A stretch of DNA of 64,000 bases from Agrobacterium tumefaciens (GTDB taxonomy: Bacteria > Pseudomonadota > Alphaproteobacteria > Rhizobiales > Rhizobiaceae), in NCBI RefSeq assembly GCF_013318015.2, contig NZ_CP115846.1, forward strand, positions 1 through 64,000, in the 5' to 3' direction. The notes under the pieces are model-generated. The model had not been told where the DNA came from, ran no database searches, and was given only the letters and a program-made list of their open reading frames with translations. Positions 55,009-64,000 of the stretch are shown here, piece after piece. The first letter of the stretch is position 1; every line of letters begins with the position of its first letter. Made by a program: the position numbers and the translations under genes.

Positions 55009-55638
55009 ATGGTCGATTCCGCCCTCATCAAGGAATGCAGCGATCCCGGCCTGAAACCCGCGATCGTCGAACAGTTCATCGAACGGGCAGGGGCGCCGGA
55101 CCCGCTCGCGGTCACTGTCCGCTCCGGCAACCGCATCGTGCTTGTGCCGAGGCCGACAACGCCGGACGAGGCGCTCGCATTGATACGCCAGAACCTCGGT
55201 CGCAATATCGTTCGGGTCGGCTTGACGCAGTATCCCGCCGGGCTCGGTATCGTCGAGGCGGGCCAGTTGAAGCCGGACCTGATCGAGCCTTGCGAAAACA
55301 TCAAAATGGGCACGGCCCTGTTCGCCAAAGTCTATCGTATCGTCACCAAATGGTACGGTAACCCTACCGAAAGCGAGGTCCTTCCGCAGGTTTTTGAAGA
55401 CGCGATCATCGCATGGCAAACGGGGTATTTCGAGGGGACAGCGGTGTTCCGGGCAGCCGATCCGGGCGACGTGAAGCTGCCAGAGCCGGATCCTGGGGTG
55501 GAAGCGGAAACGTCCGAAGCCGGTAGTGACAAGATGAAGGGCGGCAACGTCGATACTGCACTCGAGGCGGAACCAGCTGACCCGAACAAGGCCGGTATTC
55601 GGATCGACCTTTCCGGCATCGGCGCGCGCGGGAAGTGA
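55009..55638 (+). CDS. traH: TraH, conjugal transfer protein
   Basis: 209 residues, Ti-type TraH: MVDSALIKECSDPGLKPAIV, LTQYPAGLGIVEAGQLKPDL, ENIKMGTALFAKVYRIVTKW. The C-terminal 60 residues are acidic and variable. It is the last gene of the traAFBH operon, with a 13-base gap after traB. A GAGGAAC/GTTCCTC hairpin covers the stop, but no T-run follows it. Role in transfer unclear. Confidence 0.92.
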   Translation: MVDSALIKECSDPGLKPAIVEQFIERAGAPDPLAVTVRSGNRIVLVPRPTTPDEALALIRQNLGRNIVRVGLTQYPAGLGIVEAGQLKPDLIEPCENIKMGTALFAKVYRIVTKWYGNPTESEVLPQVFEDAIIAWQTGYFEGTAVFRAADPGDVKLPEPDPGVEAETSEAGSDKMKGGNVDTALEAEPADPNKAGIRIDLSGIGARGK

Positions 55639-56163
55639 GGAACAGGTTCCTCGCGTCTGCGTCGATGAACGCGGGCCAGGAGCGAAAAATTGCTCGGTCC
55701 GTGTGCCAAGCGAATCGCAGTTAATGAGACCATGGCGGAAAACAACTAAGTGTCGTCACGCTTCAACAATGCATTCTAACCCTGGTCGCAAGTCGCGTTG
55801 ATTTCTTCTTCGAAAGCATAGGCCTTGAGGTATTTTGTGCCTTGCATCGAGGTGGGCATGTGAAGATTTGCACCGTCGTTCTGTCGATCGGCGCTGGCAT
55901 CTCTTTGGAATGGCTCTTATAAAGGGCATGACGCAGTACGCGCTGTGTTGCGGCTTAGAATCCGCAGATGAACGGTTGGCGCTGACCGAAACGGTGCCAG
56001 GAACCCTCTGACCTTGTGGCCGGGGGCCTGTGACTCATGTCCAGGCGCCTCGGTGCTAAAGGTCTCAGGGCCGATTCATCTCGGATTCTAACCCCCGGCT
56101 AGGGTTCAAAGGGTTCAACGTCAGCGGGGGCGCACCGCAGACAAAACCAGGGTTAGGTCAGGA
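55639..56163. other. Gap between traH and traM
   Basis: 525 bases with no gene. It holds a degenerate tra-box-like dyad (55858-55875). Nothing else was recognised. Confidence 0.5.
55858..55875. promoter_or_regulatory. Degenerate tra-box-like site upstream of traM
   Basis: ATGTGAAGATTTGCACCG agrees with the tra box at 49796-49813 at 14 of 18 positions. It lies 289 bp before the traM start. TraR activates traM on some Ti plasmids, but this site is far from the gene and imperfect. Confidence 0.35.
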
Positions 56164-56472
56164 ATGGAATCGGAAGATGCAACATTGACGAAAAAAGTTG
56201 AGCTCCGGCCACTGGTCGGCTTAACTCGTGGACTACACCCGGCTGACCTCGAGAAACTGACCATAGACGCAATCCGTGCGCATCGACGACTGGTCGAAAA
56301 GGCCGACGAACTTTTCCAGGCCCTGCCGGAAAGCTATAAGTCGGGAAAGGAAGTCGGAGGCCCACAGCATCTGTGTTACATCGAGGCCAGTATCGAGATG
56401 CACGCGCAGATGAGCGCTGTCAGCACGCTGATCAGCATTCTTGGCTATATCCCGAACGCCACCGTGAACTGA
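56164..56472 (+). CDS. traM: TraM, TraR antiactivator
   Basis: 102 residues, the exact TraM length: KKVELRPLVGLTRGLHPADL, AHRRLVEKADELFQALPESY, YIEASIEMHAQMSAVSTLIS. TraM binds TraR and blocks it until enough autoinducer and TraR accumulate. Here it is separated from traR by a chemoreceptor gene and a small gene, unlike the usual adjacency on Ti plasmids. Confidence 0.95.
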   Translation: MESEDATLTKKVELRPLVGLTRGLHPADLEKLTIDAIRAHRRLVEKADELFQALPESYKSGKEVGGPQHLCYIEASIEMHAQMSAVSTLISILGYIPNATVN

Positions 56473-56630
56473 ACCGGTTTCCGTTTGTCTCATGGCTAAT
56501 TTTTATAGCGGGCTATGATGTCATACCCTGAACTATTGCGGCAGCTCAGACCCGCTATCTTCATCGGAGGAAAGGCGGCCTGACACGAGCTCCTCCGTTC
56601 GGTCTCTTTGATAACGACTGCGGTGGAACC

Positions 56631-58370
56631 CTACGCAGCGAAGACCTGGGCAGCGCGGGTCGACTGTTTGGCGACTGGCGCGACGGATGGCTGATGAACC
56701 TGGCCAGCAAACGCTTGCGTTCGGCCGCTATCATCGAACCTGAAATGCTCCAGCAGCTCGAATAGCGCGGCGGCCTCGCGAGCAAGGCTGTGGCTGGCCG
56801 CCGTCTGCTCCTCGACCATCGCGGCGTTTTGTTGCGTTCCCTGATCGACGCTGTTAACGGCCTTGTTGATCTCACCGAGAGCGTTCGACTGCTCGCGTGC
56901 CGCTTCGACAATCGCGACGACATTCGTGTTGATGTCGTGGACCTGGGTTGCGATTTCCTGCAGCGCGGAACCGGCTTTCGTGACAAGCGATACCCCGCTC
57001 TGGACCTGGCTGCCCGACGAGGTGATCAGCGTCTTGATTTCCTTGGCGGCCTTGGCCGATCGCTGCGCGAGCTCGCGGACTTCCTGCGCGACGACCGCGA
57101 ATCCCTTGCCCGCTTCGCCGGCACGGGCCGCTTCGACACCGGCATTCAGCGCCAGGAGGTTGGTCTGGAACGCGATCTCATCGATGACACCGATGATGTT
57201 GGAGATCTCGCGAGAGGACGTTTCGATCTGATCCATGGCGCCGATCGCGTCGCGCACCACCTCCCCGGAATGCTCTGCATGTTCGCGGGTGCGTGCAACG
57301 AGTTGGCCAGCCTCCTCCGCCCGACGACTGGAATCCTTGACCGTTGTGGTGATTTCCTCGAGCGCAGCGGCGGTCTCCTCGACCGAGGCGGCTTGTTGCT
57401 CGGTGCGTTTTGCCAGCTCGTCGGCGGCGGTCCGAATCTCGCTGGATCCCGCGGAGATCGCCCTGGCGTTGTCGGCGACAGTCGCCATCGCGCGCTTCAG
57501 CTTGTCGGAGGCGGCGTTGAAATCGGTGCGCAAACGTTCGAGCGAGGGGATGAACGGTTTTTCGATTTGCTGCGCCAGGTCACCGTCCGCCAGCCTGTTC
57601 AGGCAGCCCGCGAGCTGTTCGACGTTTTCGACCCGGGTGGTCACGTCGGTCGCGAATTTCACGACCTTGAAAACTCTGCCGTTCATATCGAAGATCGGAT
57701 TATAGGATGCCTGGATAAAGACCTTGCGACCACCCTTGCCGAGCCGCATGAACTCGTCCGCCATCAAATCCCCGCCTGCAAGCATCTTCCAGAAATTCCG
57801 ATAGTCGGGCGACGCGGTATAGGATGGTTCGCAGAACATCGAATGGTGTTTGCCCTGGATCTCGCTCAGAGAATATCCGAGGGCGGACAGGAAATTCTCG
57901 TTGGCGGTCAGGACGTCGCCGGTCGGCGTGAACTCGATAATCGCCTGCGCCCGCGACAAAGCCTCGATCTTGCCGGCATCTTCTGCAACTTTCAGCTTCT
58001 GGGCGGTGATGTCGGTGGCGATCTTGACAACCTTGACCGGCTTGCCACGGCGCATGACAGGGTTATAGGACGCCTCGATCCAGACTTCCTTGCCGCCCTT
58101 GCCGATGCGCTTATATTGCTGCTGGTCGAAGTTGCCGGCGGCGAGTTTCGCCCAAAACGCCTTATAATCCGCCGATTTTACAAAGTCCGGTTCAACGAAC
58201 ATGCTGTGATGTTTGCCGATAATTTCGGATAGCTCATAGCCGAGCGCCCGGCAGAAATTGTCGTTGGCGGTGAGTATCCTTCCGGTCAGATCGAATTCGA
58301 TCATGGCTTGAGATTTAGAGAGGGCGGCAAGTACCGCGCATGCATTGGCACCACGATTGAGAATATTCAC
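56631..58370 (-). CDS. Soluble methyl-accepting chemotaxis protein with two PAS domains
   Basis: 579 residues. Two PAS domains (about 20-130 and 140-250: [40 protein letters not shown], each with ...ASYNP.... and a PAC strand), a HAMP-like linker, and a full MCP signalling domain with hairpin tip [20 protein letters not shown] and [20 protein letters not shown]. No membrane segment, so a cytoplasmic receptor. It resembles energy-taxis/PAS-haem receptors. Start GTG 58370 has GGGAGGT; an upstream TTG is weaker. It may couple motility to the plasmid-bearing state. Confidence 0.93.
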   Translation of the reverse strand: MNILNRGANACAVLAALSKSQAMIEFDLTGRILTANDNFCRALGYELSEIIGKHHSMFVEPDFVKSADYKAFWAKLAAGNFDQQQYKRIGKGGKEVWIEASYNPVMRRGKPVKVVKIATDITAQKLKVAEDAGKIEALSRAQAIIEFTPTGDVLTANENFLSALGYSLSEIQGKHHSMFCEPSYTASPDYRNFWKMLAGGDLMADEFMRLGKGGRKVFIQASYNPIFDMNGRVFKVVKFATDVTTRVENVEQLAGCLNRLADGDLAQQIEKPFIPSLERLRTDFNAASDKLKRAMATVADNARAISAGSSEIRTAADELAKRTEQQAASVEETAAALEEITTTVKDSSRRAEEAGQLVARTREHAEHSGEVVRDAIGAMDQIETSSREISNIIGVIDEIAFQTNLLALNAGVEAARAGEAGKGFAVVAQEVRELAQRSAKAAKEIKTLITSSGSQVQSGVSLVTKAGSALQEIATQVHDINTNVVAIVEAAREQSNALGEINKAVNSVDQGTQQNAAMVEEQTAASHSLAREAAALFELLEHFRFDDSGRTQAFAGQVHQPSVAPVAKQSTRAAQVFAA

Positions 58371-58472
58371 TAGGCGACCTCCCAAGGATACTTACCGGAC
58401 CGAAGGTCGCGGCAGAGCGCGAATAGTTGCATACGATGTTTAATCTTCATTTAAACATGGAACTGGCATCCA

Positions 58473-58799
58473 TCAATTATGCCCGCTTAAAGCGCTCGAA
58501 GAGAAGGAGGAGATTGTATCAACAATCATGTGCCGCTCGATAAGCGCTTCCATGTTGCGATTGAGCAAAGACAGCAGCAGGTGTTTTGTGACGGCCCGGG
58601 TCTCGATTTTTTCGAGATAGAGCGGACGCCACGTGAGGTCGAGATCCTGGCTTAGGTCTTCGTGCAACTTGACTATCTCCTGCCGGGCCGCTTCCAGGCT
58701 ATCGAAAAACTGAACGGTGGTGTGCCCGTGCAGCCAGTGCGCCTGATCATCGGCAGTCGCCTGAGAATAGATGTAGAACGTATAGGAAGTTACTGACAT
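58473..58799 (-). CDS. Unknown small protein downstream of traR
   Basis: 108 residues from ATG 58799 (GAGAGG upstream; a second ATG at 58802). SYTFYIYSQATADDQAHWLH, FFDSLEAARQEIVKLHEDLS and VTKHLLLSLLNRNMEALIER suggest a compact alpha-beta protein. It follows traR after 32 bases on the same strand, so probably forms an operon with it. Not TraM (that gene is at 56164). No function assigned. Confidence 0.6.
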   Translation of the reverse strand: MSVTSYTFYIYSQATADDQAHWLHGHTTVQFFDSLEAARQEIVKLHEDLSQDLDLTWRPLYLEKIETRAVTKHLLLSLLNRNMEALIERHMIVDTISSFSSSALSGHN

Positions 58800-58831
58800 C
58801 ATTCCTCTCCCCTGGTTTGTCTGTCACGTTT

Positions 58832-59566
<735 letters not shown>

Positions 59567-59753
59567 CTACTCTAACGTTTGCTCCCAGCAGCCGACCGCC
59601 GGGCTGAATCTGCTTTCATCCTCTTTTACCCAGACAACTCAGGCTGAGCCGAAGCATTTTTCCACGAGGCATACATGCTCCAACGCTTCACGAATATCCG
59701 TACTATCCCCCTGTACATGCTATCGAGCCGGGGAAGCGGCACTTGCGTGCAGT

Positions 59754-61211
59754 TCACTCGACGATCTGCATCTCGCTCTGACCAGATGCGGCAATGCTCG
59801 CCTTGCGGTCGGCAAATGAGATCTTCAATTCAGCAAAAGCATCGCCGTGTTGCCATGAAAGCACCAACGCTCCGGCATCAGCAATGGTGGCCTTGAGCGC
59901 TCCACCGAAGGCGGGATGGGTGTTCCTGAAACGGATCAGATTTGAAAGGCGATGGAAGAGCGGGGTCTCAAGGGCCGTACCGATTTCGTCGTTGCCGTAA
60001 TAGTGCCGGTTAATGTCACGCCCCACGCCCGTTTTGGCGAGCAGGTCCATATCGTTTACGCCGCCCAATAAACCGACATAATAGACTTGCGGAATTCCTG
60101 GAGCAAAAAACTGAATTGCCCGAGCGATGAGATAATCATTATCGTTGCGACCAAGCGCGTCATAGTAGGTGCAGTTTACCTGATAAAGGTCCAGATTCGA
60201 TGCAGCGGCCCCCGTCGCCTGGCGGCTCTGGCCATCCGATCGCCTATGGATCTCTTCCACAAGATTGTCGATCGCCTGGGGTTCGAGGAGGCCCGCCCGG
60301 CCGTCGCTACGGGCGCCGACATCTATAACGCCGATCCCGTCATGGGTGTCGAGAACGGTGATCGCGTTACGGGGGCTTATTGCCAGCCACTTTGCCAGCG
60401 GCGTGGCGTCTCCCGTAAACAATGCATGCAAGATGAGCGGTGGTAGTGCGAAATCGTAGACCCGGTCGACCTTCTTCGCGATCTCGATTTGGTCACGATG
60501 ATAACTATGAATCTCGACCAGAACCTCCATGCCGCGGTTGCGGGCCTTTCCAGCCACTTCTTCGAGGAATGCGTAGGTATCGTCGATCATGAAGCAACTG
60601 CTGCCCGCTTTCTTGATCGCGTATCCCGCGGCGTCGAGGCGGATCGCCGTCACATTCGCCTCCGAAAAGCGATCGAGGATCGTTTCGAGATAGGTTGTGC
60701 CTTTGGCGCTGTGGACATCGATGTCGATCTGCTCCGGTGTGAAGGTTGTCCAGAGCATCCGCTGAGTACCATCAGCCAGGGTCACCTTCGAAAACGGTAA
60801 ACCGGGGCGCGGTCGATAGATCCTCAGAAGGTCTTCTTCGGTGGCGCCATCGGGAAATACCTTTTCGAACGTCATGAACATGTCGGCAAATTCGGACGCC
60901 GAACCCTTGGCAATGAAGTCCGTGAATGCGCCGGATTGCGATGAGACATGGTTGACGATAAGATCGGCCATGATTTCCACGGATCCCGACAAAGCCCGCA
61001 CATCCTCCCAGTCGCCGAGGCGCGGATCGACGATCGTGTGATCTGTTGGATCGAATCCGGCATCAGCGCCATCGATCGGATTGAAGAAAGGCAAGACATG
61101 GACGCCGCCGAACAGGCCAGCGAACTTGCCATCGACCAGTTCCTTCAATTGCCTGAAACCACCTCTGGTCAGGCGGTCAACATAGGTGATAAACTGCACT
61201 TTGTTTTGCAT
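59754..61211 (-). CDS. Sucrose phosphorylase-like glycoside hydrolase (GH13)
   Basis: 485 residues from ATG 61211 (MQNKVQFITYVDRLTRGGFR). A GH13 TIM barrel with GVHVLPFFNPIDGADAGFDP and ADLIVNHVSSQS, nucleophile Asp in AIRLDAAGYAIKK, acid/base Glu in VLVEIHSYHRDQ and third Asp in VLDTHDGIGVID, the sucrose phosphorylase pattern. It converts sucrose and phosphate to glucose-1-phosphate and fructose. It lies 51 bases after a Na/Pi cotransporter gene on the same strand, which would supply phosphate, the co-substrate. Confidence 0.9.
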   Translation of the reverse strand: MQNKVQFITYVDRLTRGGFRQLKELVDGKFAGLFGGVHVLPFFNPIDGADAGFDPTDHTIVDPRLGDWEDVRALSGSVEIMADLIVNHVSSQSGAFTDFIAKGSASEFADMFMTFEKVFPDGATEEDLLRIYRPRPGLPFSKVTLADGTQRMLWTTFTPEQIDIDVHSAKGTTYLETILDRFSEANVTAIRLDAAGYAIKKAGSSCFMIDDTYAFLEEVAGKARNRGMEVLVEIHSYHRDQIEIAKKVDRVYDFALPPLILHALFTGDATPLAKWLAISPRNAITVLDTHDGIGVIDVGARSDGRAGLLEPQAIDNLVEEIHRRSDGQSRQATGAAASNLDLYQVNCTYYDALGRNDNDYLIARAIQFFAPGIPQVYYVGLLGGVNDMDLLAKTGVGRDINRHYYGNDEIGTALETPLFHRLSNLIRFRNTHPAFGGALKATIADAGALVLSWQHGDAFAELKISFADRKASIAASGQSEMQIVE

Positions 61212-61262
61212 TTCAATTTCCAGTATGTGTCGTCTTACGAGGACGAGTTGATTTTCTTTCAC

Positions 61263-62915
61263 TCAGTCTGCAGAGCCGCCCGCGATGAGACGGCTCTCGC
61301 CCAGTAATCCTTGCTCGTCCATGATCGGGTGAGCAACCGAGACGATATGCGCGTTGATCCGCTTGAGATCACGCAAGATGTCGAGGTGAAGCGAGCTGGT
61401 TTGAAGGCTGTCGGTGCGCCCGTCGCGCAGACGTTCCAGGTGGCGCTCGGAAGACTGTTTTTCCATGTGCCGGACTTCGACTTTCCGCTCCATGAGCTGA
61501 CGCGCGAGATTGATGTCCCGGGTGATAAGGATTGTTTGTGCGATCCGGAGATTATCGACGGTGAGCTGGAAGAGTTGTGTTAGTTCGGAGAAGACGTCAT
61601 CAGAGAATTTCAAACCGTGGGCGATCTTCTTCGTGACCTCGGGCAGCAGACCTTTCTCGACAATATCCCCGATATGTTCGAGGTTGATGGCGTAGTCGAT
61701 GATGACGATCGAGCGTCGGCCTTCGTCTTCCGACAGTCCAGTACGGCCGAGTTTCGATAAGTAAACCTTGACCTCCTGCTGTAACCGGTCGACCTGGCGC
61801 TCAAGCTGCGCAATTTCCTTCAATCTCGCGGCGTTGTTCTGCTGGAACGCGTCCGACACTCTCAAGAGCATTCTTTCGATCAGGTCTCCAACGCCAAGCA
61901 CTTCGCGTGCAGCACTCGTCAGTGCTACGACTGGTGTTGATAGCTCATCCGGATCGAGGAATTTCGGTGTGTTGTCAGCCTGTTCGGACGCGGGGATGAG
62001 GACCCCCATCCACCGTGCAAGAAGGCGGGAAAACGGCATGGCCAGGAGAGCCAGGCAGATATTTAACGCGAGATGCGCGTCCACGGGAAGTTTGGACGCT
62101 GGGACCGGCAACATCGAAAGCCAGCTGGCCAAAATATCGGCCACTGGCAGGATCAGCAGGCAGCCGATTGCCCGGACAATCAGATTGCCTAGTGTGACCC
62201 GCTTGGCCGCCGCCGATGCTGATAACGACGCGATCACCGGAGGTATTGCGCCACCGAAATTGGCTCCAAGAACCAGCGCTACGACAAGCCCGCCAGAGAG
62301 GATTCCGGTGGAGGTCAACGACAAAATCAGAACGACCGCAGCCAAGCTTGAAGATGAAGCGAATGCGATGGCCGCGGAAAAGATCATCGCGACCGGCCAG
62401 GCGTTTTCAAGCAGGCCGATAAACGCTGCGAGCGCCGGCGAATGGCGAAGCGGCTCGGTCGCGTTGCTGAGTAGGTGTAGTGACAGCAGCATCAGCGCGA
62501 TACCGAGCAACGCTGTTCCGGCGCCCTGCCTGGAGGTCGAACCGCCTCGATAGAGAATGATGCCGACGAAGAGTAGGGCAGGGGACACCCATTCGATGCC
62601 CGTTGCGACGATCCAGGCGGTGACCGCCGTTCCGACATTGGCGCCGAGGAGGACGACCTGCGCCATGCGAGGCTTGATAAGCTCTCGTTCCACAAACGAG
62701 GAGACCATCAGCGCCGTCGCTGTAGAACTCTGAAGCGCGACTGTGGCGACGAACCCTGATAGAAACGACCGGGCGCTGCTTTTCGTGCCGGAGGCGAGGC
62801 CCGTTCGCAATCTGGCCCCAAGCGCACGGGAGGCTCCGTCCTTCACCTGGGCCAGGCCGAACAGCAGCAACGCGACGGCGCCGCAGAGATTTATGAGAAC
62901 GATTGTCGATTCCAA
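61263..62915 (-). CDS. Na/Pi cotransporter family protein with PhoU-like tail
   Basis: 550 residues. The N-terminal half has repeated Na_Pi_cotrans motifs (GFVATVALQSSTATALMVSS, LGANVGTAVTAWI and LVLGANFGGAIPPVIASL) with about eight or nine membrane segments. The C-terminal 200 residues are a PhoU-like helical domain (IVIIDYAINLEHIGDIVEKG). Start is TTG 62915 with GAGAGG upstream; no ATG precedes it in frame. It imports phosphate or a related anion and is cotranscribed with the sucrose phosphorylase gene. Confidence 0.9.
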   Translation of the reverse strand: MESTIVLINLCGAVALLLFGLAQVKDGASRALGARLRTGLASGTKSSARSFLSGFVATVALQSSTATALMVSSFVERELIKPRMAQVVLLGANVGTAVTAWIVATGIEWVSPALLFVGIILYRGGSTSRQGAGTALLGIALMLLSLHLLSNATEPLRHSPALAAFIGLLENAWPVAMIFSAAIAFASSSSLAAVVLILSLTSTGILSGGLVVALVLGANFGGAIPPVIASLSASAAAKRVTLGNLIVRAIGCLLILPVADILASWLSMLPVPASKLPVDAHLALNICLALLAMPFSRLLARWMGVLIPASEQADNTPKFLDPDELSTPVVALTSAAREVLGVGDLIERMLLRVSDAFQQNNAARLKEIAQLERQVDRLQQEVKVYLSKLGRTGLSEDEGRRSIVIIDYAINLEHIGDIVEKGLLPEVTKKIAHGLKFSDDVFSELTQLFQLTVDNLRIAQTILITRDINLARQLMERKVEVRHMEKQSSERHLERLRDGRTDSLQTSSLHLDILRDLKRINAHIVSVAHPIMDEQGLLGESRLIAGGSAD

Positions 62916-62954
62916 GTCGCGCCTCTCGCTAATTCTGTTGGAAGTAAGCCTTGA

Positions 62955-63224
62955 TCAGCCAAGCGGCTGCTCGCAACAGAGATCGGCCAGACGGGTGCCG
63001 TCTTGATTTGTCTCGAGAGGGAAGCGGTTCTCGTCGCAGACCTTGTCCAGCTTGCGGTTGATGAGGGTGCCGGTGGGCGAGCAGGGAGGAGAGCTGCCCA
63101 CCGGCATCTTGCCCGCGCCGTATCGCAGGCAAGATGAATTCCAACTGGTTTCGTATTGTTGTCGTGCGGAGTAGCGCTGATCCGCGCCGGTTTTGTTGAC
63201 GGCAGTTCGACATGAATGAGTCAT
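62955..63224 (-). CDS. Small cysteine-containing protein, uncertain
   Basis: 89 residues from ATG 63224 with a strong AGGAGG. THSCRTAVNKTGADQRYSAR, SSCLRYGAGK, LADLCCEQPLG; six cysteines. No signal peptide. It precedes the Na/Pi gene by 39 bases. The ribosome-binding site supports translation, but the sequence is not recognised, and another frame (62929-63213) is also open. Confidence 0.4.
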   Translation of the reverse strand: MTHSCRTAVNKTGADQRYSARQQYETSWNSSCLRYGAGKMPVGSSPPCSPTGTLINRKLDKVCDENRFPLETNQDGTRLADLCCEQPLG

Positions 63225-63458
63225 CACTCCTCCTAGAAGCTTACGATCTTGGTGCGGTGCGAAAGTGAGCGATTTCGATCACATTAACAAAGGCTTCTGC
63301 TTACCTACCCGAAGCTTCTTGATCCCCAACAATGCGTAATCACTTGTAATGTATTGGTGCGTTGCAACAAAACTGTCACCAAACTTTCATTTGACGAAGA
63401 ACGATTACGCTCATAGTGTGAGCGATATAGACCATTTCTTGTTGGAAGGGAAGCATTG

Positions 63459-64000
63459 GTGTTCAACTCAACTCAGGACCGCCAGGCGAAAATCGTTGAG
63501 CTTTTGCGCGATGAGCAGTTTTTGGCTATCGGCAGATTGACGGAGCACTTCCAGATTTCGGTGGCCACCGCGAGGCGCGACTTGAGCGAACTCCACGAGG
63601 CCGGACTCTTGCGTCGAACTCACGGCGGTGCGGTCAGCGTCACGCAGGTTACACAGGACAAGCCGAACGCTGCCCGCGCCGTCTGGAATCGGGCGGAGAA
63701 GGCGGCCATAGCCGGAGTCGTTGCCGGTATGATCGTCGAGGGTGACACGGTTCTTCTGGACGCCGGTACAACTGCGCTGGAAGTTGCCAAGAAGCTCGCT
63801 GACCGCAGAAACCTCACCTTCATCTCGAATGGTCTCGACATTGTCGAGGAATTGACGAGAGGGGAGGGCAAAAGCATTTATTCGGTCGGGGGCGAGTATA
63901 CCGAAACGAACCGCTCCTTCCGCGGCCCTTTGGCGGAGCAATTTATCCGCCAGTTCAATGTCGACAAACTCATTCTCAACGCGGCGTCGATCGATGTTGA
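63459..64000 (+). CDS. DeoR-family regulator (3' end outside the window)
   Basis: At least 180 residues, cut by the window end. Start GTG 63459 with GGAAGG. N-terminal HTH: DRQAKIVELLRDEQFLAIGR, QISVATARRDLSELHEAGLL, RRTHGGAV. The DeoRC sensor follows: EKAAIAGVVAGMIVEGDTVL, LDAGTTALEVAKKLADR, TFISNGLDIVEEL, VGGEYTETNRSFRGPLAEQF. These proteins repress sugar genes and respond to phosphorylated sugars. It is divergent from the sucrose phosphorylase operon across 230 bases and could control it or a transporter beyond the window. Confidence 0.9.
   Translation, partial: MFNSTQDRQAKIVELLRDEQFLAIGRLTEHFQISVATARRDLSELHEAGLLRRTHGGAVSVTQVTQDKPNAARAVWNRAEKAAIAGVVAGMIVEGDTVLLDAGTTALEVAKKLADRRNLTFISNGLDIVEELTRGEGKSIYSVGGEYTETNRSFRGPLAEQFIRQFNVDKLILNAASIDV

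Noticed and set aside
56790..58232. 480-codon rightward open frame
   Set aside because: Antisense shadow of the chemoreceptor gene.
58473..58799. Small gene after traR as TraM
   Set aside because: Similar in size and position, but its sequence does not match TraM, while 56164-56472 does over its whole length.

Overview
The window looks like one end of a repABC plasmid from the alphaproteobacterial order Rhizobiales (Rhizobium/Agrobacterium/Ensifer type). It starts on the start codon of repA, as complete plasmid records often do. repA, repB and repC are in order with two parS palindromes and an antisense ctRNA. The transfer genes (traG-traD-traC, oriT, traA-traF-traB-traH, traM, traR) are of the Ti-plasmid quorum-regulated type, and the TraR protein closely matches the Ti TraR family as I remember it. 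No trb mating-pair genes and no traI autoinducer synthase lie in the window. They may lie just upstream of repA, outside it.

Layout. 1-4.0 kb: replication and partition. 4.0-24.9 kb: accessory DNA rich in recombinases and toxin-antitoxin or defence-like genes. These are two serine recombinases and a third as a remnant, a DUF1612 protein, DUF433/PIN, an MFS transporter, an Xre/RES pair with a third gene, an Abi/HEPN + PLD + unknown operon, an XRE/ImmA operon broken by a truncated three-recombinase (RIT) element, a NUDIX protein, a PIN-like protein and a Fic/XRE 'mobile mystery' pair. 22.6-45.4 kb: mostly rightward plasmid housekeeping and anti-restriction genes. These are a TOPRIM protein, DUF1419, DUF3085, a 1694-residue methylase-helicase, a ParB-like protein, a DUF7007-like protein, an ArdC-like zincin, a PAPS-reductase-like protein and two DUF736 copies. 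The DUF736 copies lie in 0.8 kb direct repeats flanking a zeta-like/HEPN/NUDIX cargo. 45.4-55.6 kb: HU, WGR, nuclease, traG/D/C, oriT and traA/F/B/H. 56-59.5 kb: traM, a soluble chemoreceptor, a small protein and traR. 59.7-64 kb: a sucrose phosphorylase/Na-Pi transporter operon divergent from a DeoR regulator that runs off the end.

How it fits together. The nic sequence at oriT predicts that the minus strand is transferred first, towards lower coordinates. The anti-restriction block at 45-22 kb would therefore be the leading region, and its rightward genes use the transferred strand as template. Several of these genes are preceded by long GC-rich leaders with long-range inverted repeats, one a perfect 26-bp pair. 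Hairpin promoters active on single-stranded DNA are a testable explanation. A near-consensus TraR box sits between traC and traA, and a second TraR-box-like palindrome lies before the TOPRIM gene, which could extend the quorum regulon into this block.
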